In this document: positions 27,111 to 36,614 of the stretch, piece after piece | How the letters are laid out: the number at the start of each line of letters is the position of its first letter | Numbering within the stretch: position 1 is the first letter of the stretch | Assembly (NCBI GenBank): GCA_965211775.1 | Contig: OZ242974.1 | Span: 1,302,001-1,366,000, forward strand | Direction of reading: 5' to 3' | DNA: 64,000 nt | Source of the DNA: Thiodiazotropha sp040506975 | GTDB taxonomy: Bacteria > Pseudomonadota > Gammaproteobacteria > Chromatiales > Chromatiaceae | The notes under the pieces: generated by a model | The model's input: the letters and a program-made list of their open reading frames with translations, nothing else | Database searches by the model: none | Told to the model about the DNA's origin: nothing | Program-made: the position numbers and the translations under genes

Positions 27111-27500
27111 TTGCCGGTGGGAGGGTTGCGTGCCGTGGACTATCTAGAGGTTGTTGTCGATCCGGCGCTTAATCTTCCAGAAGTCAGTCGTATCACCAAA
27201 ACGCCTGTGCAGATAGTGGATATCACCGATGGCAATACTGACGATCGATCGGTGTCGCTGGACGAAAAACTTCACCCGGTGTCATGCACGCTCCATACCT
27301 CCGTGGAAGGCCGGTATACAGGGTTATCGGATATTAGGACGTCAACATGCTGCTGCGGGAGATGGATTTCACGCAAGTGACAACCAAAGAAGGATTTATT
27401 CTGACCACATTAGCTATTCTGGCAATAGCCCTCTGGATGTTTCACCGGCTTCTGTTTGTGTCAATGAGTAGATTGGTCACGGCATGCGGCAGATGGCCGA
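27111..27500 (+). pseudogene. Remnant of a membrane sensor protein
   Basis: Residues LRAVDYLEVVVDPALNLPEV followed by VDITDGNTDDRSVSLDEKL look like an extracytoplasmic sensory domain. After a frame change near 27315 the second frame gives MLLREMDFTQVTTKEGFIL and a transmembrane helix ending WMFHRLLFVSMSRLV, where a HAMP or output domain should follow but is lost. The identity is tentative. Confidence 0.35.
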
Positions 27501-27790
27501 CTGGTGACGTTAGCTGTATGTCGATACAAAAGGTTTACAGTAATTCACGACTCTTGCTCAGGCTCCCATACATAAGATTCCCATGAATCTGTTTAGCTGG
27601 CAGGAGATAGATCAACAATGCCATTGCCTGGAGAAAGGAGAAAAGAGCACCGTAAATAAAGTGGCTAAAACCATTTGCTGATGCCGAACAAAATTACTCT
27701 GTATTCATGGGGTACCTTGCCTGGCAAGGTCGGCCAGTGACGGATTATGTGCAGCAGAAGTTTGTGGATGACCTCTAATGCTAACAGCTG

Positions 27791-27881
27791 GAACATGGAA
27801 TATTTTCAAGATATTACCGCCTACAACGACAGGTGAGTCATGGAAAGTAAATAGAATAAAGGCCCGTATTCAATCGAGTGG
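27791..27881 (+). repeat. Dispersed ~90-nt repeat, copy E4
   Basis: Shares ATTACCG and its surroundings with E2, and CGTATTCAATCGAGTGG at the 3' end with E5 (16 of 17 bases). Length 91 nt. Confidence 0.55.
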
Positions 27882-28330
27882 TAGTAATTCTATGCTTAGT
27901 GTCTGAACGGCAGAATTGCCGCTAAAGCTCTTAATCATGACGTCTTATCGGACACTGGCATCGTGGATGGGAGGCCCTGGTCGTTATCCTGCCAACAGAT
28001 CGGGAAAAATGTAACTCGGCCTCAGCCAGTCGGTCATAAACAGTTTGACCAGCGGCAAGTTAAAGATAGCCATGAGTAAGGAATCTCAGATACAGAGGCT
28101 TACTGGCCTGAGGCTGATGAACCTTGAAGATAATTTAAGCCCAACTACCGAAATATGTATTCTTTTTTTTAGTTGTCGCTTTAGGAACAGGATTAATCGG
28201 ACACGGGGCAAGAATGCGCATCAAATCAAACCGAAGAGAATGGTTTGAAATCCTTTTCACGGAAAAGGGTTATACAGGCTGAGACGGCTTTTTCATCAAA
28301 AAGTCGGCCACTGCCGGACTCAACCTCCTT

Positions 28331-29359
28331 CCTGATTACTCATGAGGCTCAGCTATTGAGCCTGTGGTGCAAGCATAATGGAACCTACTGAATAAAAGAG
28401 GATTTCATCATGCCGAGAAATACTATTCAATTTCAAAAAGGTCTTGGTTTGCACGATTTTCTGGAACAATATGGGACCGAGGATCAGTGTCGACAGGCAT
28501 TGTATGATTTGCGCTGGCCGACGGGCTATGTCTGCCCTGAGTGCGGCAACACAACAGGCTGTGAACTCAAAAAGCGTCAGATATATCAATGTCACAAGTG
28601 CCATCATCAGACTTCCCTGACCGCCGGCAGCATCTTCCATGGCACCAAGCTGCCGCTGAGAACGTGGTTTCTTGCGATCTATCTGTTGACCCAACGCAAG
28701 AAAAGTATCTCGGCGCTGCAACTTTCCCGCGAAATCGGGGTGAACTACAATACGGCCTGGCGACTCAAGCATAAGTTGATGCAGGTGATGATGGAACGTG
28801 AGCGTGGAAAAAAACTGGCCGGTCGCATCGAATTGGATGATGCTTATCTCGGAGGCGAGCAAGCCGGTAAGCGTGGTCGTGGGTCGCGCAACAAAATCCC
28901 TTTCGTAGCTGCTGTTGAGACGACGCGGGACGGCAGGCCCATGAAAATTCAACTGCGTCGTGTAAGGGGCTTCCGCAAACGTGAAATCGCCCGCTACGCC
29001 CGCTCCTGCTTGATGCCTGGCAGCGAAGTCTTTACCGATGGGCTTTGGTGCTTTAGTGGCGTGACAACCGCTGATTGCCATCATAACCCCATGGTGACGG
29101 GTGGTGGGCGCCAAAGTGTCCAGTATTCGTGCTTCAAATGGGTAAACACGATGTTGGGTAATGTCAAAAACAGTCTGTTGGGTACTTTTCATGCGATTCG
29201 AGATAAACATGTGTCGCGTTATCTTGCTGAGTTCGAATATCGGTTTAACCGCCGTTTCGATTTACCCGCCATGATTGAACGATTGCTTTTTGCCGCTCTT
29301 CGCACTCCACCTATGCCATATCGCCTCTTGAGAATGGCTGAGGTTTAGGGGTAATCAGG
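28331..29359 (+). mobile_element. IS1595-family element, copy 2 (no target duplication)
   Basis: Full 1029-bp copy with both ends intact, but the flanking octamers differ (ACCTCCTT left, AATACTAT right). This is the only copy in the window without a duplication, implying an adjacent deletion or recombination between copies. Its right end truncates the substrate-binding gene at 29360. Confidence 0.93.
28410..29348 (+). CDS. IS1595-family transposase, copy 2
   Basis: Intact 312-residue transposase. It has the consensus Phe in HDFLEQYG and otherwise matches the other copies; family features are given for copy 1. Confidence 0.95.
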   Translation: MPRNTIQFQKGLGLHDFLEQYGTEDQCRQALYDLRWPTGYVCPECGNTTGCELKKRQIYQCHKCHHQTSLTAGSIFHGTKLPLRTWFLAIYLLTQRKKSISALQLSREIGVNYNTAWRLKHKLMQVMMERERGKKLAGRIELDDAYLGGEQAGKRGRGSRNKIPFVAAVETTRDGRPMKIQLRRVRGFRKREIARYARSCLMPGSEVFTDGLWCFSGVTTADCHHNPMVTGGGRQSVQYSCFKWVNTMLGNVKNSLLGTFHAIRDKHVSRYLAEFEYRFNRRFDLPAMIERLLFAALRTPPMPYRLLRMAEV

Positions 29360-30010
29360 AATACTATATACTTTCCCGGCAGTTTTTCCCTGGCCAGGCT
29401 GATATAGGGCTCGCGCATCGAGAAGGCATCGATCGCACCTGAAGCGAGCTTGTCCGGCAACTGCTCCGCCTTGAAATAAGACAGCTCCAGATCTTTTTCA
29501 TATATCTCATGTTCCACCAGAAACAAATGCAGGAAAAAATGTACGGCGGAGGCTTTCTGGGTTGAGAGTTTTTTTTCCTTTAAGGTCGGCAGGCCTGCCA
29601 ATTCCGGCATCAGTCCTTGCAATCAGGCGGTTGATGTTATTGGTGGAAAATATGGAAGCTAGGACAATGAATGGATATTCAGTAAAAGATGCCAAGGCCA
29701 CAGGCACGTCTGAAGAAATAACAATATCGCTCCTGTCTGCAAAAAAACTATCATGTAGCGCCCGTTTACCGCTGGGATATTCCGACACCTCCAGCATCAG
29801 TCCATTTTGTTTGAAGAAGCCCTGGTTCTCGGCAACCATAACCAGGGCGCTGCCCGGCTGCATCGCCAGGGCAAGCCGCAAAGACAGTTTTTCTTTATCC
29901 CCGGCTTGTTCTGGTTTGCCGTCGCAGGCAACAAGCAATACTGTAAAAACAGTGAACAGGACCATACTGTTTACAGCGCGGCATACCCAGATTTGTTTTA
30001 ATTCTCTCAT
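29360..30010 (-). pseudogene. Truncated, frameshifted ABC substrate-binding lipoprotein
   Basis: The N-terminus MVLFTVFTVLLVACDGKPE is a lipoprotein signal, followed by an NMT1/ThiY-type periplasmic binding domain (LALAMQPGSALVMVAENQGFF, GLMLEVSEYPSGKRALHDSF, FTEYPFIVLASI). A run of eight T (29569-29576; A8 on the coding strand) shifts the frame at DLKGKK; removing one base joins it to STQKASAVHFFLHLFLVEHE. The 3' end is cut by IS1595 copy 2 after LPGKYIVF. It starts 15 bases after the GAF-protein stop, so the two formed an operon, perhaps a ligand receptor with its sensor. Confidence 0.85.
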
Positions 30011-30025
30011 TGACGGGTGCTCTGG

Positions 30026-31198
30026 CTACTGAGCATGTTTGGCTATGTCTTTGTATACGGGTTCGCGTCCCAGTTCCCTGCACAGTTCATTGACTTCCTG
30101 CTTGACCTCGATGATCCTGTACTCCCTGTCAACCAGGGTTTCATTGAAACTCTCCAGTTTCCTGTTGTTTTCATCCAGTTGATCCAGGGTCCCTGAATTA
30201 CTCAAGGCAATCGCGGCTATTTCCCCAAATGCTTCTGCAACTGAGGCATCAAAATCGGTAAAATCACCATTCTTGTTAGCAAGACCGATGATGCCGACTG
30301 TATCGTCTTTGATATTGAGAGGTGCAAACAGTACGTTTTTCAACACCACATGTCCCTCTGGCATGAACTTGACCCAGTCGGTATTCATGAAATCATTGTC
30401 ATAAACCGCCTTGCCTGATTTATAGGCTTCGGCCCTCAGGCCGCGAATCGGCATCGGCAGGCTCGGGTCTACCGCGCAGGAGAGGCCACCCGAATCCAGA
30501 AACAGCACATCGTTTTCTTTGCCGTCATCGGTCAACAGGGCCACATAACCGGAAACCGCCCCCGTCATATTGCAGGCCTCATCAAAGATAATACGTGCAG
30601 AAACCTCAAATTTCCGATTGGCGAGCACGGACTGGGCGGCGTGCCAGAGCGCATGAAACTCCTTGGGTGTTAAATTAGACAGCCTGTTTTCCGCCAGTCT
30701 CCTATTTTCGATTTCGGCCCGCAGTGCCTGCTGTTGTATCAGAATCAGTAGGTCCTGCTCTATTTCGTGGCAGAATTCGGCCAGCAGATCCGGGTGTTTA
30801 TCCGCTTGGTCATTGGCCTTGTGGTCATAAACAGCGATGGTTCCGAAGATTTCACCATCCGGCCAGTGCAGCGGATAACCCAGGTAATAAACCAGCCCCG
30901 TGTCAATCAAGCGGTGATACTTCCATTTATCATCCTGAGAGGCGTCTTTGACATGCAATACTGAATCATTTTTGATTACCCAGTCGGTGAAACTGCCCTC
31001 AAGCGCGATCCGATCGCCTGTTTTAAACGGATTTTCATCAGTTACATGTGTATAGAAGATAGTGAAGGCATCATCCTGTCTTCGGGTAATGACAGCGACA
31101 GGTGTATGCAACTTTGCCAATGTGAGACCGACTATTTTATGCCAGCGGTAGGTGGTTTCATTCGGCACCTCAGGTTTTGGCGGGTTTTGATCAGGCAT
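30026..31198 (-). CDS. Tandem GAF domain protein
   Basis: A 390-residue cytoplasmic protein with two GAF-type sensory domains (about 20-165 and 185-345; WVIKNDSVLHVKDAS and PIRGLRAEAYKSGKAVYDND are typical of them) and a C-terminal coiled coil (ESFNETLVDREYRIIEVKQE) that normally leads into a kinase or GGDEF domain. No output domain follows, and the stop is clean, so it may work through a partner protein. ATG 31198 is preceded by a GGAGGGAG ribosome site. It heads a unit with the damaged binding lipoprotein. Confidence 0.8.
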   Translation of the reverse strand: MPDQNPPKPEVPNETTYRWHKIVGLTLAKLHTPVAVITRRQDDAFTIFYTHVTDENPFKTGDRIALEGSFTDWVIKNDSVLHVKDASQDDKWKYHRLIDTGLVYYLGYPLHWPDGEIFGTIAVYDHKANDQADKHPDLLAEFCHEIEQDLLILIQQQALRAEIENRRLAENRLSNLTPKEFHALWHAAQSVLANRKFEVSARIIFDEACNMTGAVSGYVALLTDDGKENDVLFLDSGGLSCAVDPSLPMPIRGLRAEAYKSGKAVYDNDFMNTDWVKFMPEGHVVLKNVLFAPLNIKDDTVGIIGLANKNGDFTDFDASVAEAFGEIAAIALSNSGTLDQLDENNRKLESFNETLVDREYRIIEVKQEVNELCRELGREPVYKDIAKHAQ

Positions 31199-31520
31199 AC
31201 CCTATCTCCCTCCAGCAAAGGCTTTGAAAAAAAGAACCGGGGCTTATGTAATTAAGACTATCAGAAATATCAGAAGCTACTGTTTGTTATCAGGGGGAAT
31301 TGCTTCAGGTCAATGACTGGTTCCTCGTATATCCCCCTGTTATTAGGATAAATGCCTGTTTCTGAAAGAAAGCAGCGAATCCCAGCCAGAAAAGGCCATG
31401 CCTGCGTTGCGGGTAATCCCCCCATTAATAACCATGTGCGCCAGGGCGCCCGCCACCCCTTACTACCACAGTATCTCCCGTTGTGTACGCCGTTCCCGGT
31501 TATGCGGCGAAGACCCCTAT
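31199..31520. other. Intergenic, no gene seen
   Basis: About 320 bp upstream of the GAF gene, bounded by IS1380 copy B. No coding frame with support; the GAF-gene promoter must lie here. Confidence 0.4.
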
Positions 31521-33088
31521 CCCCAATATTTCACGCATTAAAAAGGCAAAATCCTGATACTTCGATATAATTCAGTTGCTTACACTTTAATCGAAAGGAT
31601 TTTGCCTGTGACAAACCGTACCCAGACTGCCTTTGATTTTCCAGCCCTAAAACGCCGTAAGGTTCAAGCCGAGTTTTCCGGTGGCGATATCACCTCGGAC
31701 GGCGGCGTGTTGCTGCTGCGTGAGATCGACAGGCGTCTGGGATTGCTCGAGGCGGTTGATGCGGTCATCCCCGACCCGCGAGATCCCCGCTATATTGAAC
31801 ACAGCCAGTTGAGCCTGTTGCGCCAGCGAGTCTATGGGCTCTGCCTGGGTTATGAAGATCTGAACGACCATCAGACACTACGCACCGACCCGGCCCTACA
31901 GAGCTCGATCGAACGCGAGGAGGTACTGGGCAGCCAGTCGACACTTTGTCGGCTGGAGAACCGGGTCGATCGCCGGGTTGCCGTTGATGTCCACAACCTA
32001 CTGCTCGAGCAGTTCATTGCCTCATATGATGCACCACCCGATGAGCTGATCCTGGATTTCGACGCCACGGATGATCCGGTGCATGGCCGCCAGGAAGGCC
32101 GCTTCTTTCACGGCTACTACGATCACTACTGCTTCCTGCCCCTGTATGTCTTTTGTGGCGATCAACTGCTGGTGAGTTATCTGCGGCCCAGCCGGATCGA
32201 TGCGCCCAAGCATGCCTGGGCGATTCTGGCGCTGTTGGTCAAACGCCTGCGCCGGGCTTGGCCTGAAGTGCGTATCATCTTTCGGGGCGATAGCGGCTTT
32301 TGCCGTCACCACATGCTCAGCTGGTGCGAGCGCAACGCTGTGGGCTATATCGTGGGCATCGCCAAGAATGACGCCTTGCTGCGGTGTATCCGTGAGCCCA
32401 TGCAGTGGGTTGAGGAACTGGCGAAGCGAACCGGCATGAAGATGCGGGAATTCTTTCAGTTTCACTATGCCGCCAGCACCTGGAAGACGCGTCGCAAGGT
32501 GATCGCCAAACTGGAGGTCACCGACAAGGGGCCAAATCCACGCTTCATCGTCACCAACCTGGCCGGCGACAAACAGCGCCTTTACGATGACCTCTACTGC
32601 GCCCGTGGTGACATGGAGAACCGAATCAAGGAGCAGCAACTGGGGCTGTTCGCCGATCGCACCAGCGCGCATTACTGGTGGGCCAATCAGTTTCGTCTAC
32701 TGCTGTCCAGTCTGGCCTATGTGCTGATGGAGGCCATCCGGCGCCTCGCGCTGAAGGGCACGGAACTGGCGCGTGCACAGATGACCACGATCCGGCTCAA
32801 ACTGTTCAAGATCGGGGCGGTCATCATTCGCAACACGCGACGGATCCGCTTCCTGCTCTCCAGCACCTATCCCTATCAGGCGCTGTTTTTCCAGGTGGCG
32901 GCACGACTCAAGCCGGGATAGCCCGGCAGAGTGCTGCCCCGGCACGTTGATCAACAATGGGGGTAAGGGGGAGTCTGCCCGGAGGGTGGAAAATCAGGGC
33001 TTGATAGAGGTTTGGTTCCCAGTGAGGGCAAACCATCCAAGCTTGGCCATATCACCGGCTAAATTTAAAAGCGGATGAAACATGCGGG
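31521..33088 (+). mobile_element. IS1380-family element, copy B
   Basis: A 1568-bp copy in the opposite orientation to copies A and C, flanked by the 4-bp duplication CTAT (31517-31520, 33089-33092). Confidence 0.93.
31608..32921 (+). CDS. IS1380-family transposase, copy B
   Basis: Intact 437-residue transposase from GTG 31608. It has Arg rather than Cys in TNRTQ compared with the other two copies. Confidence 0.93.
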   Translation: MTNRTQTAFDFPALKRRKVQAEFSGGDITSDGGVLLLREIDRRLGLLEAVDAVIPDPRDPRYIEHSQLSLLRQRVYGLCLGYEDLNDHQTLRTDPALQSSIEREEVLGSQSTLCRLENRVDRRVAVDVHNLLLEQFIASYDAPPDELILDFDATDDPVHGRQEGRFFHGYYDHYCFLPLYVFCGDQLLVSYLRPSRIDAPKHAWAILALLVKRLRRAWPEVRIIFRGDSGFCRHHMLSWCERNAVGYIVGIAKNDALLRCIREPMQWVEELAKRTGMKMREFFQFHYAASTWKTRRKVIAKLEVTDKGPNPRFIVTNLAGDKQRLYDDLYCARGDMENRIKEQQLGLFADRTSAHYWWANQFRLLLSSLAYVLMEAIRRLALKGTELARAQMTTIRLKLFKIGAVIIRNTRRIRFLLSSTYPYQALFFQVAARLKPG

Positions 33089-33119
33089 CTATACCGGCCG
33101 GAGTATCGAACATCGGCGA

Positions 33120-33371
33120 TGACGCCTCTATGACATTGGTTGGTTCATGCGCGGTATGAATGAATTGCTGTTTCCGGATGGTGTCTGCACAACCACGCCC
33201 TAGCTCGATCGAATGGGAACGAAACTCTGAACAGCATTATCGTGCCATGACCTGGGACTAGCGCCTCAAACGTGTGTTGAACATCGATGTGCCGGGTGCT
33301 CAATGTTCATCCGAGTGGCTTCTATGCATGGCTCAAGAACCCGTTAGCCAAACGGGCCGGGGAAGATCAGC
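33120..33371 (+). pseudogene. Fragments of two older transposases
   Basis: Near 33121-33190 one frame reads RLYDIGWFMRGMNELLF, resembling the REP-associated tyrosine transposase block around DIxWFMRxxNE, then a stop. Near 33288-33371 another frame reads CRVLNVHPSGFYAWLKNPLA, the start of an IS3-family OrfB, then a stop. Both are short dead pieces, showing repeated insertion and decay at this site before IS1380 copy B arrived beside them. Confidence 0.5.
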
Positions 33372-33589
33372 GGTAAACCGGTCTACACGGCACAGCAACT
33401 GAAGGATCGGATGCCTGATGGCGTGTTGTCCGAATTCAGCCGGAAGGCCGGGAGGTCAGTGTGAGGAGGTAGATTCAACCGGAAATACGGGCTGTTGAAT
33501 CGATTGAGGCTGGATGGAAGGTTATTTCCGGTGTATCCTGCCTCCAGTTTTCTGCTTTTATGCAGGGTGGTTGTGGTTATTCTCCTTAA

Positions 33590-34281
33590 ACATCGCATAA
33601 GCAGACACTGCGCAATGCATTGCGGCCTGATGGCACTGATTCAGTACCGATACTACACAATCCTGGTAAGGTGTCTGAGGAAAGCGATGCGATTTTCTAT
33701 TTTCCCGACTGCGGCTCTGAGCGGTTGTTCAGTGAAGTCGGCATAGCCTGGCCATGCTTCGTGAAGTGGGTGCGGAGACAGTCATGCCGCCCGGTTATCG
33801 CTTTTGCGGTTATCCACAAACCGCAGCCGGGCTGTACGACCGGGGACGCCTGATTATAATCGAGAACAGGATGCTGTTTCATCGTATCGCCATTACCCTT
33901 AACTACATGGATATCAAGACAGTTCTGGTCTCCTGCGGAACCTGTATGGATCAACTGCTGCAGTATCAGTTCGAAAAGATCTTTCCAGCTTGCCGGCTGC
34001 TCGATATTCATGAACATATGATGGAGCGGGACGTAGTCCTGGATGGCGCACAGGGGACGGAGTATCTATTCCACGATCTATCTCATACGCCCATTCAGCA
34101 CTACAATCAGCGGCAGGTTGCCTCAATACTGACGGGAAAGTCCGTTCTTCTGAGTGATTGCCGCTATGGCGAAGCAGATACTCTTGGTACCAGCCGTCCC
34201 GATATTACCAATCAATTGCGTTTTCGAAAATCAGAAGAACTGAATAAAGATATCGATGTGCTTGTGAAAAAAACGGCATGA
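33590..34281 (+). pseudogene. 3' remnant of an FAD-linked oxidoreductase with degenerate cysteine domain
   Basis: The remnant corresponds to the C-terminal cysteine-rich (CCG-type) region of very large FAD-binding oxidoreductases (DUF3683-type, from memory of the family). It reads DAIFYFPDCGSERLFSEVG, shifts frame near 33746-33755, then continues AMLREVGAETVMPPGYRFCGYPQTAAG, LVSCGTCMDQLLQYQF and SRPDITNQLRFRKSEELNK. Only the last 230 or so residues remain. Positions where relatives have iron-sulfur cysteines are changed (RFCGYP, HDLSHTP, SDCRYGEADT), which supports long-term decay. Confidence 0.6.
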
Positions 34282-34627
34282 CACACAACCGGCATTAAAT
34301 GACTGACCGGTTGTCCGGCGTGCTTGCGGGGACTCAGCCGCTATACTGACGAGACAGCCGTGAAACATGAATATATCGTTCTTGAAACAATCAGGCAACT
34401 GCAGGGTGAAACATGGCAGCGAAATTCATTGATCAGGTATTACATGACGGTATTGAAATCGTGCTCATCTAATATATTGTGTTGAAGGATCAACTCTGCC
34501 TGAAAAATGAAGATACATTGAAGTTTTGTATCACTTCAGGGATGGAGTAAAACAAAATAGTCGACCTGAAATATAAGACTGGATTGAAAACACAAATAAT
34601 TCAATAACCCGAAAATGGGAGGCATAC
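34282..34627. other. AT-rich intergenic, no gene seen
   Basis: About 345 bp ahead of ppk2 with only short frames. GGGAGG at 34617-34622 is the ribosome site for the original ppk2 start at 34628. Confidence 0.4.
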
Positions 34628-34749
34628 ATGGCAAATAAACGATTTCAACCATCCGCATTAGACAAAGGCGTTCCCAAGCATATCGTTGATAAGGTGAACG
34701 CATCCAAGAAGAAGCAGCTCATCGGCCCCCAGTATCCCTATGAAAAAAA

Positions 34750-35496
34750 ATGGGTCGTGAAGAGTATGAAAAGGAAAAAGCAGAGCTTCAAGTGGAATTG
34801 CTGAAGTTGCAAAAGTGGGTGAGGGATACCGGAGAGCGCATTGTTATGATCTTTGAGGGCAGGGATGCCGGTGGGAAAGGAGGCACAATCAAGCGTTTCA
34901 TGGAACATATGAACCCCCGGCAGGCTCACGTTATCGCCCTGACCATACCCAGTGAAAGGGAACTTGGCCAGTGGTACTTCCAGCGTTATATCAATACGCT
35001 GCCCACCAAGGGAGAAATCATTCTCTACGATCGCTCCTGGTACAATCGCGGTGTTGTCGAGCCGGTAATGGGATTTTGTACCCCGGAACAGCACAAGTTG
35101 TTCCTGAAGCAGGCTCCGATCTTCGAACATATGCTTGTCGATGACGGTATTCGATTATACAAATTCTGGTTTTCCGTCAGTAGAGAAGAACAGTTCCGGC
35201 GCTTTAAATCACGTGAAACCGATCGCCTCAAACAGTGGAAGTTAAGCCCTGTAGACCAGGATGGCTTAAAGCGTTGGGACGAGTTTACCGAAGCGAAGAA
35301 TATCATGTTTGAAAAAACGGATGTTCCTTGGGCGCCATGGACAATCATTCGATCCGATGGTAAAAAGCGAGCCCGCCTGAATTGTATGCGTTATGTGCTC
35401 AATAGCCTGCCATATACGGACAAGAATAAGGAAATAGCCGTACCTCCCGATCCAAAAATCGTTGGAAGTGTTGGAGAAATGTATAAGTATACATAG
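34750..35496 (+). CDS. ppk2: Polyphosphate kinase 2, N-terminus frameshifted
   Basis: A class I PPK2 that transfers phosphate between polyphosphate and nucleoside diphosphates. Walker A EGRDAGGKGGTIKR, lid residues, and Walker B LYDRSWYNRGVVEPVMGFC are intact in the 248-residue core. The original start is ATG 34628 with GGGAGG upstream, and reads MANKRFQPSALDKG... for 41 codons, but a run of eight A (34743-34750) puts it out of frame; nine A would join it to MGREEYEKEKAELQ. Expression now needs slippage on the A run or internal initiation at ATG 34750, whose A is the last of the run. The core alone may be active. Confidence 0.88.
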   Translation: MGREEYEKEKAELQVELLKLQKWVRDTGERIVMIFEGRDAGGKGGTIKRFMEHMNPRQAHVIALTIPSERELGQWYFQRYINTLPTKGEIILYDRSWYNRGVVEPVMGFCTPEQHKLFLKQAPIFEHMLVDDGIRLYKFWFSVSREEQFRRFKSRETDRLKQWKLSPVDQDGLKRWDEFTEAKNIMFEKTDVPWAPWTIIRSDGKKRARLNCMRYVLNSLPYTDKNKEIAVPPDPKIVGSVGEMYKYT

Positions 35497-35818
35497 TGAT
35501 TGCAACAATTCCGGATACATTATTTGCAGCATAATTGGCCCCATAAAACGGGCTAGTCATGCTCAATCGCAGCACTTTCTTTCATAAACCCATATACCAA
35601 AGTGAGCCTTGTACCCGCCTGACCTGTTGATGGTGTTATGGCTTGATCATTTAATTCAAGAGAGTGATAAAACACAGGGTTTGGCCTGTCCGGAAATTAG
35701 CTTCCTTCTAGGTAAAAGCTTCGAGTCAGGGGGGGCGGTATGCCTTGTCTTGGTTAAAACACTAAATACTCTACGGTATTTTTTTGATCTATATCATGCC
35801 TAAGTGACTAGATTATCT
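35497..35818. other. Intergenic, no gene seen
   Basis: About 320 bp between ppk2 and the IS4-family element, with no supported gene. Confidence 0.4.
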
Positions 35819-36614
35819 GTGTGATGTCATTGCTGTCCCATTAACTTTTACAGTAGAGCCAGTTGATTGCAATCATTTGTTTTGTCATTGATTGGGTCTC
35901 CTCGTAGTAACGCCATCAGGTCTCGTTTTTCAAACAGGTTCATCTGTAATAATCGCAATATCTGTTGAGCACTTTTTCGGATTTTCGACTGGAACTTGAT
36001 ATAGGCAAGCAACAAATAAACACACAAAGCAATCCAGATTTGCGTCATCACAGCATTCTTACTGGTACCGACAAATGATTTGATTTTCAGGTTCTGTTTG
36101 ATCCACTTGAAGAACAACTCAATATCCCAACGAGCCTTATAAATCTGTGCAATGGTTTTGGCAGCCAGCTTGAAATTATTCGTCAGAAAAACATAATGCT
36201 TGCTGGTTTCAGGATCGCGGTAACCGATACGACGCAACTGAATTGGACACTTCTTTACTGTGATTGGCCCGGTAAATTCAATGATTTGATCTGATGTCAG
36301 TCCTTTGCTTTTAATCACTGGCTGGCGGGATATCACCCGATAAACTGCATTGGACTTTTGACGTGTAACAAAGAAAATGCCTTTTTTATTCAGTTGATTA
36401 TACCACTCGTAGTCGTTATAGCCTTTATCGAAGGTCACAATACTGCCTTTTGGAAAATTCATCAGCTTGCCAATATTGACTTCATGCTGGTTGCCTTCGG
36501 TGACAGCAAAGAACTCGGGTAAATGACCTGAATGGTTGAGTCCAACATGTAATTTTACTGCCGCTTTTGTCGTGCGAAATTCAGCCCATGGAAAAACTGA
36601 CAGGCATAAATCAA

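Larger units (their letters stand above)
26912..28330. other. Decayed DNA with a sensor-gene remnant
   Basis: No intact gene is supported. From about 27111 to 27500 on the plus strand, two frames together read like a sensor domain (DYLEVVVDPALN, VQIVDITDGN) followed in another frame by a membrane helix and linker (GFILTTLAILAIALWMFHRLLF), so this is probably a frameshifted membrane sensor. Copy E4 of the dispersed repeat lies at 27791-27881. The rest shows only short frames without family resemblance. Confidence 0.45.
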
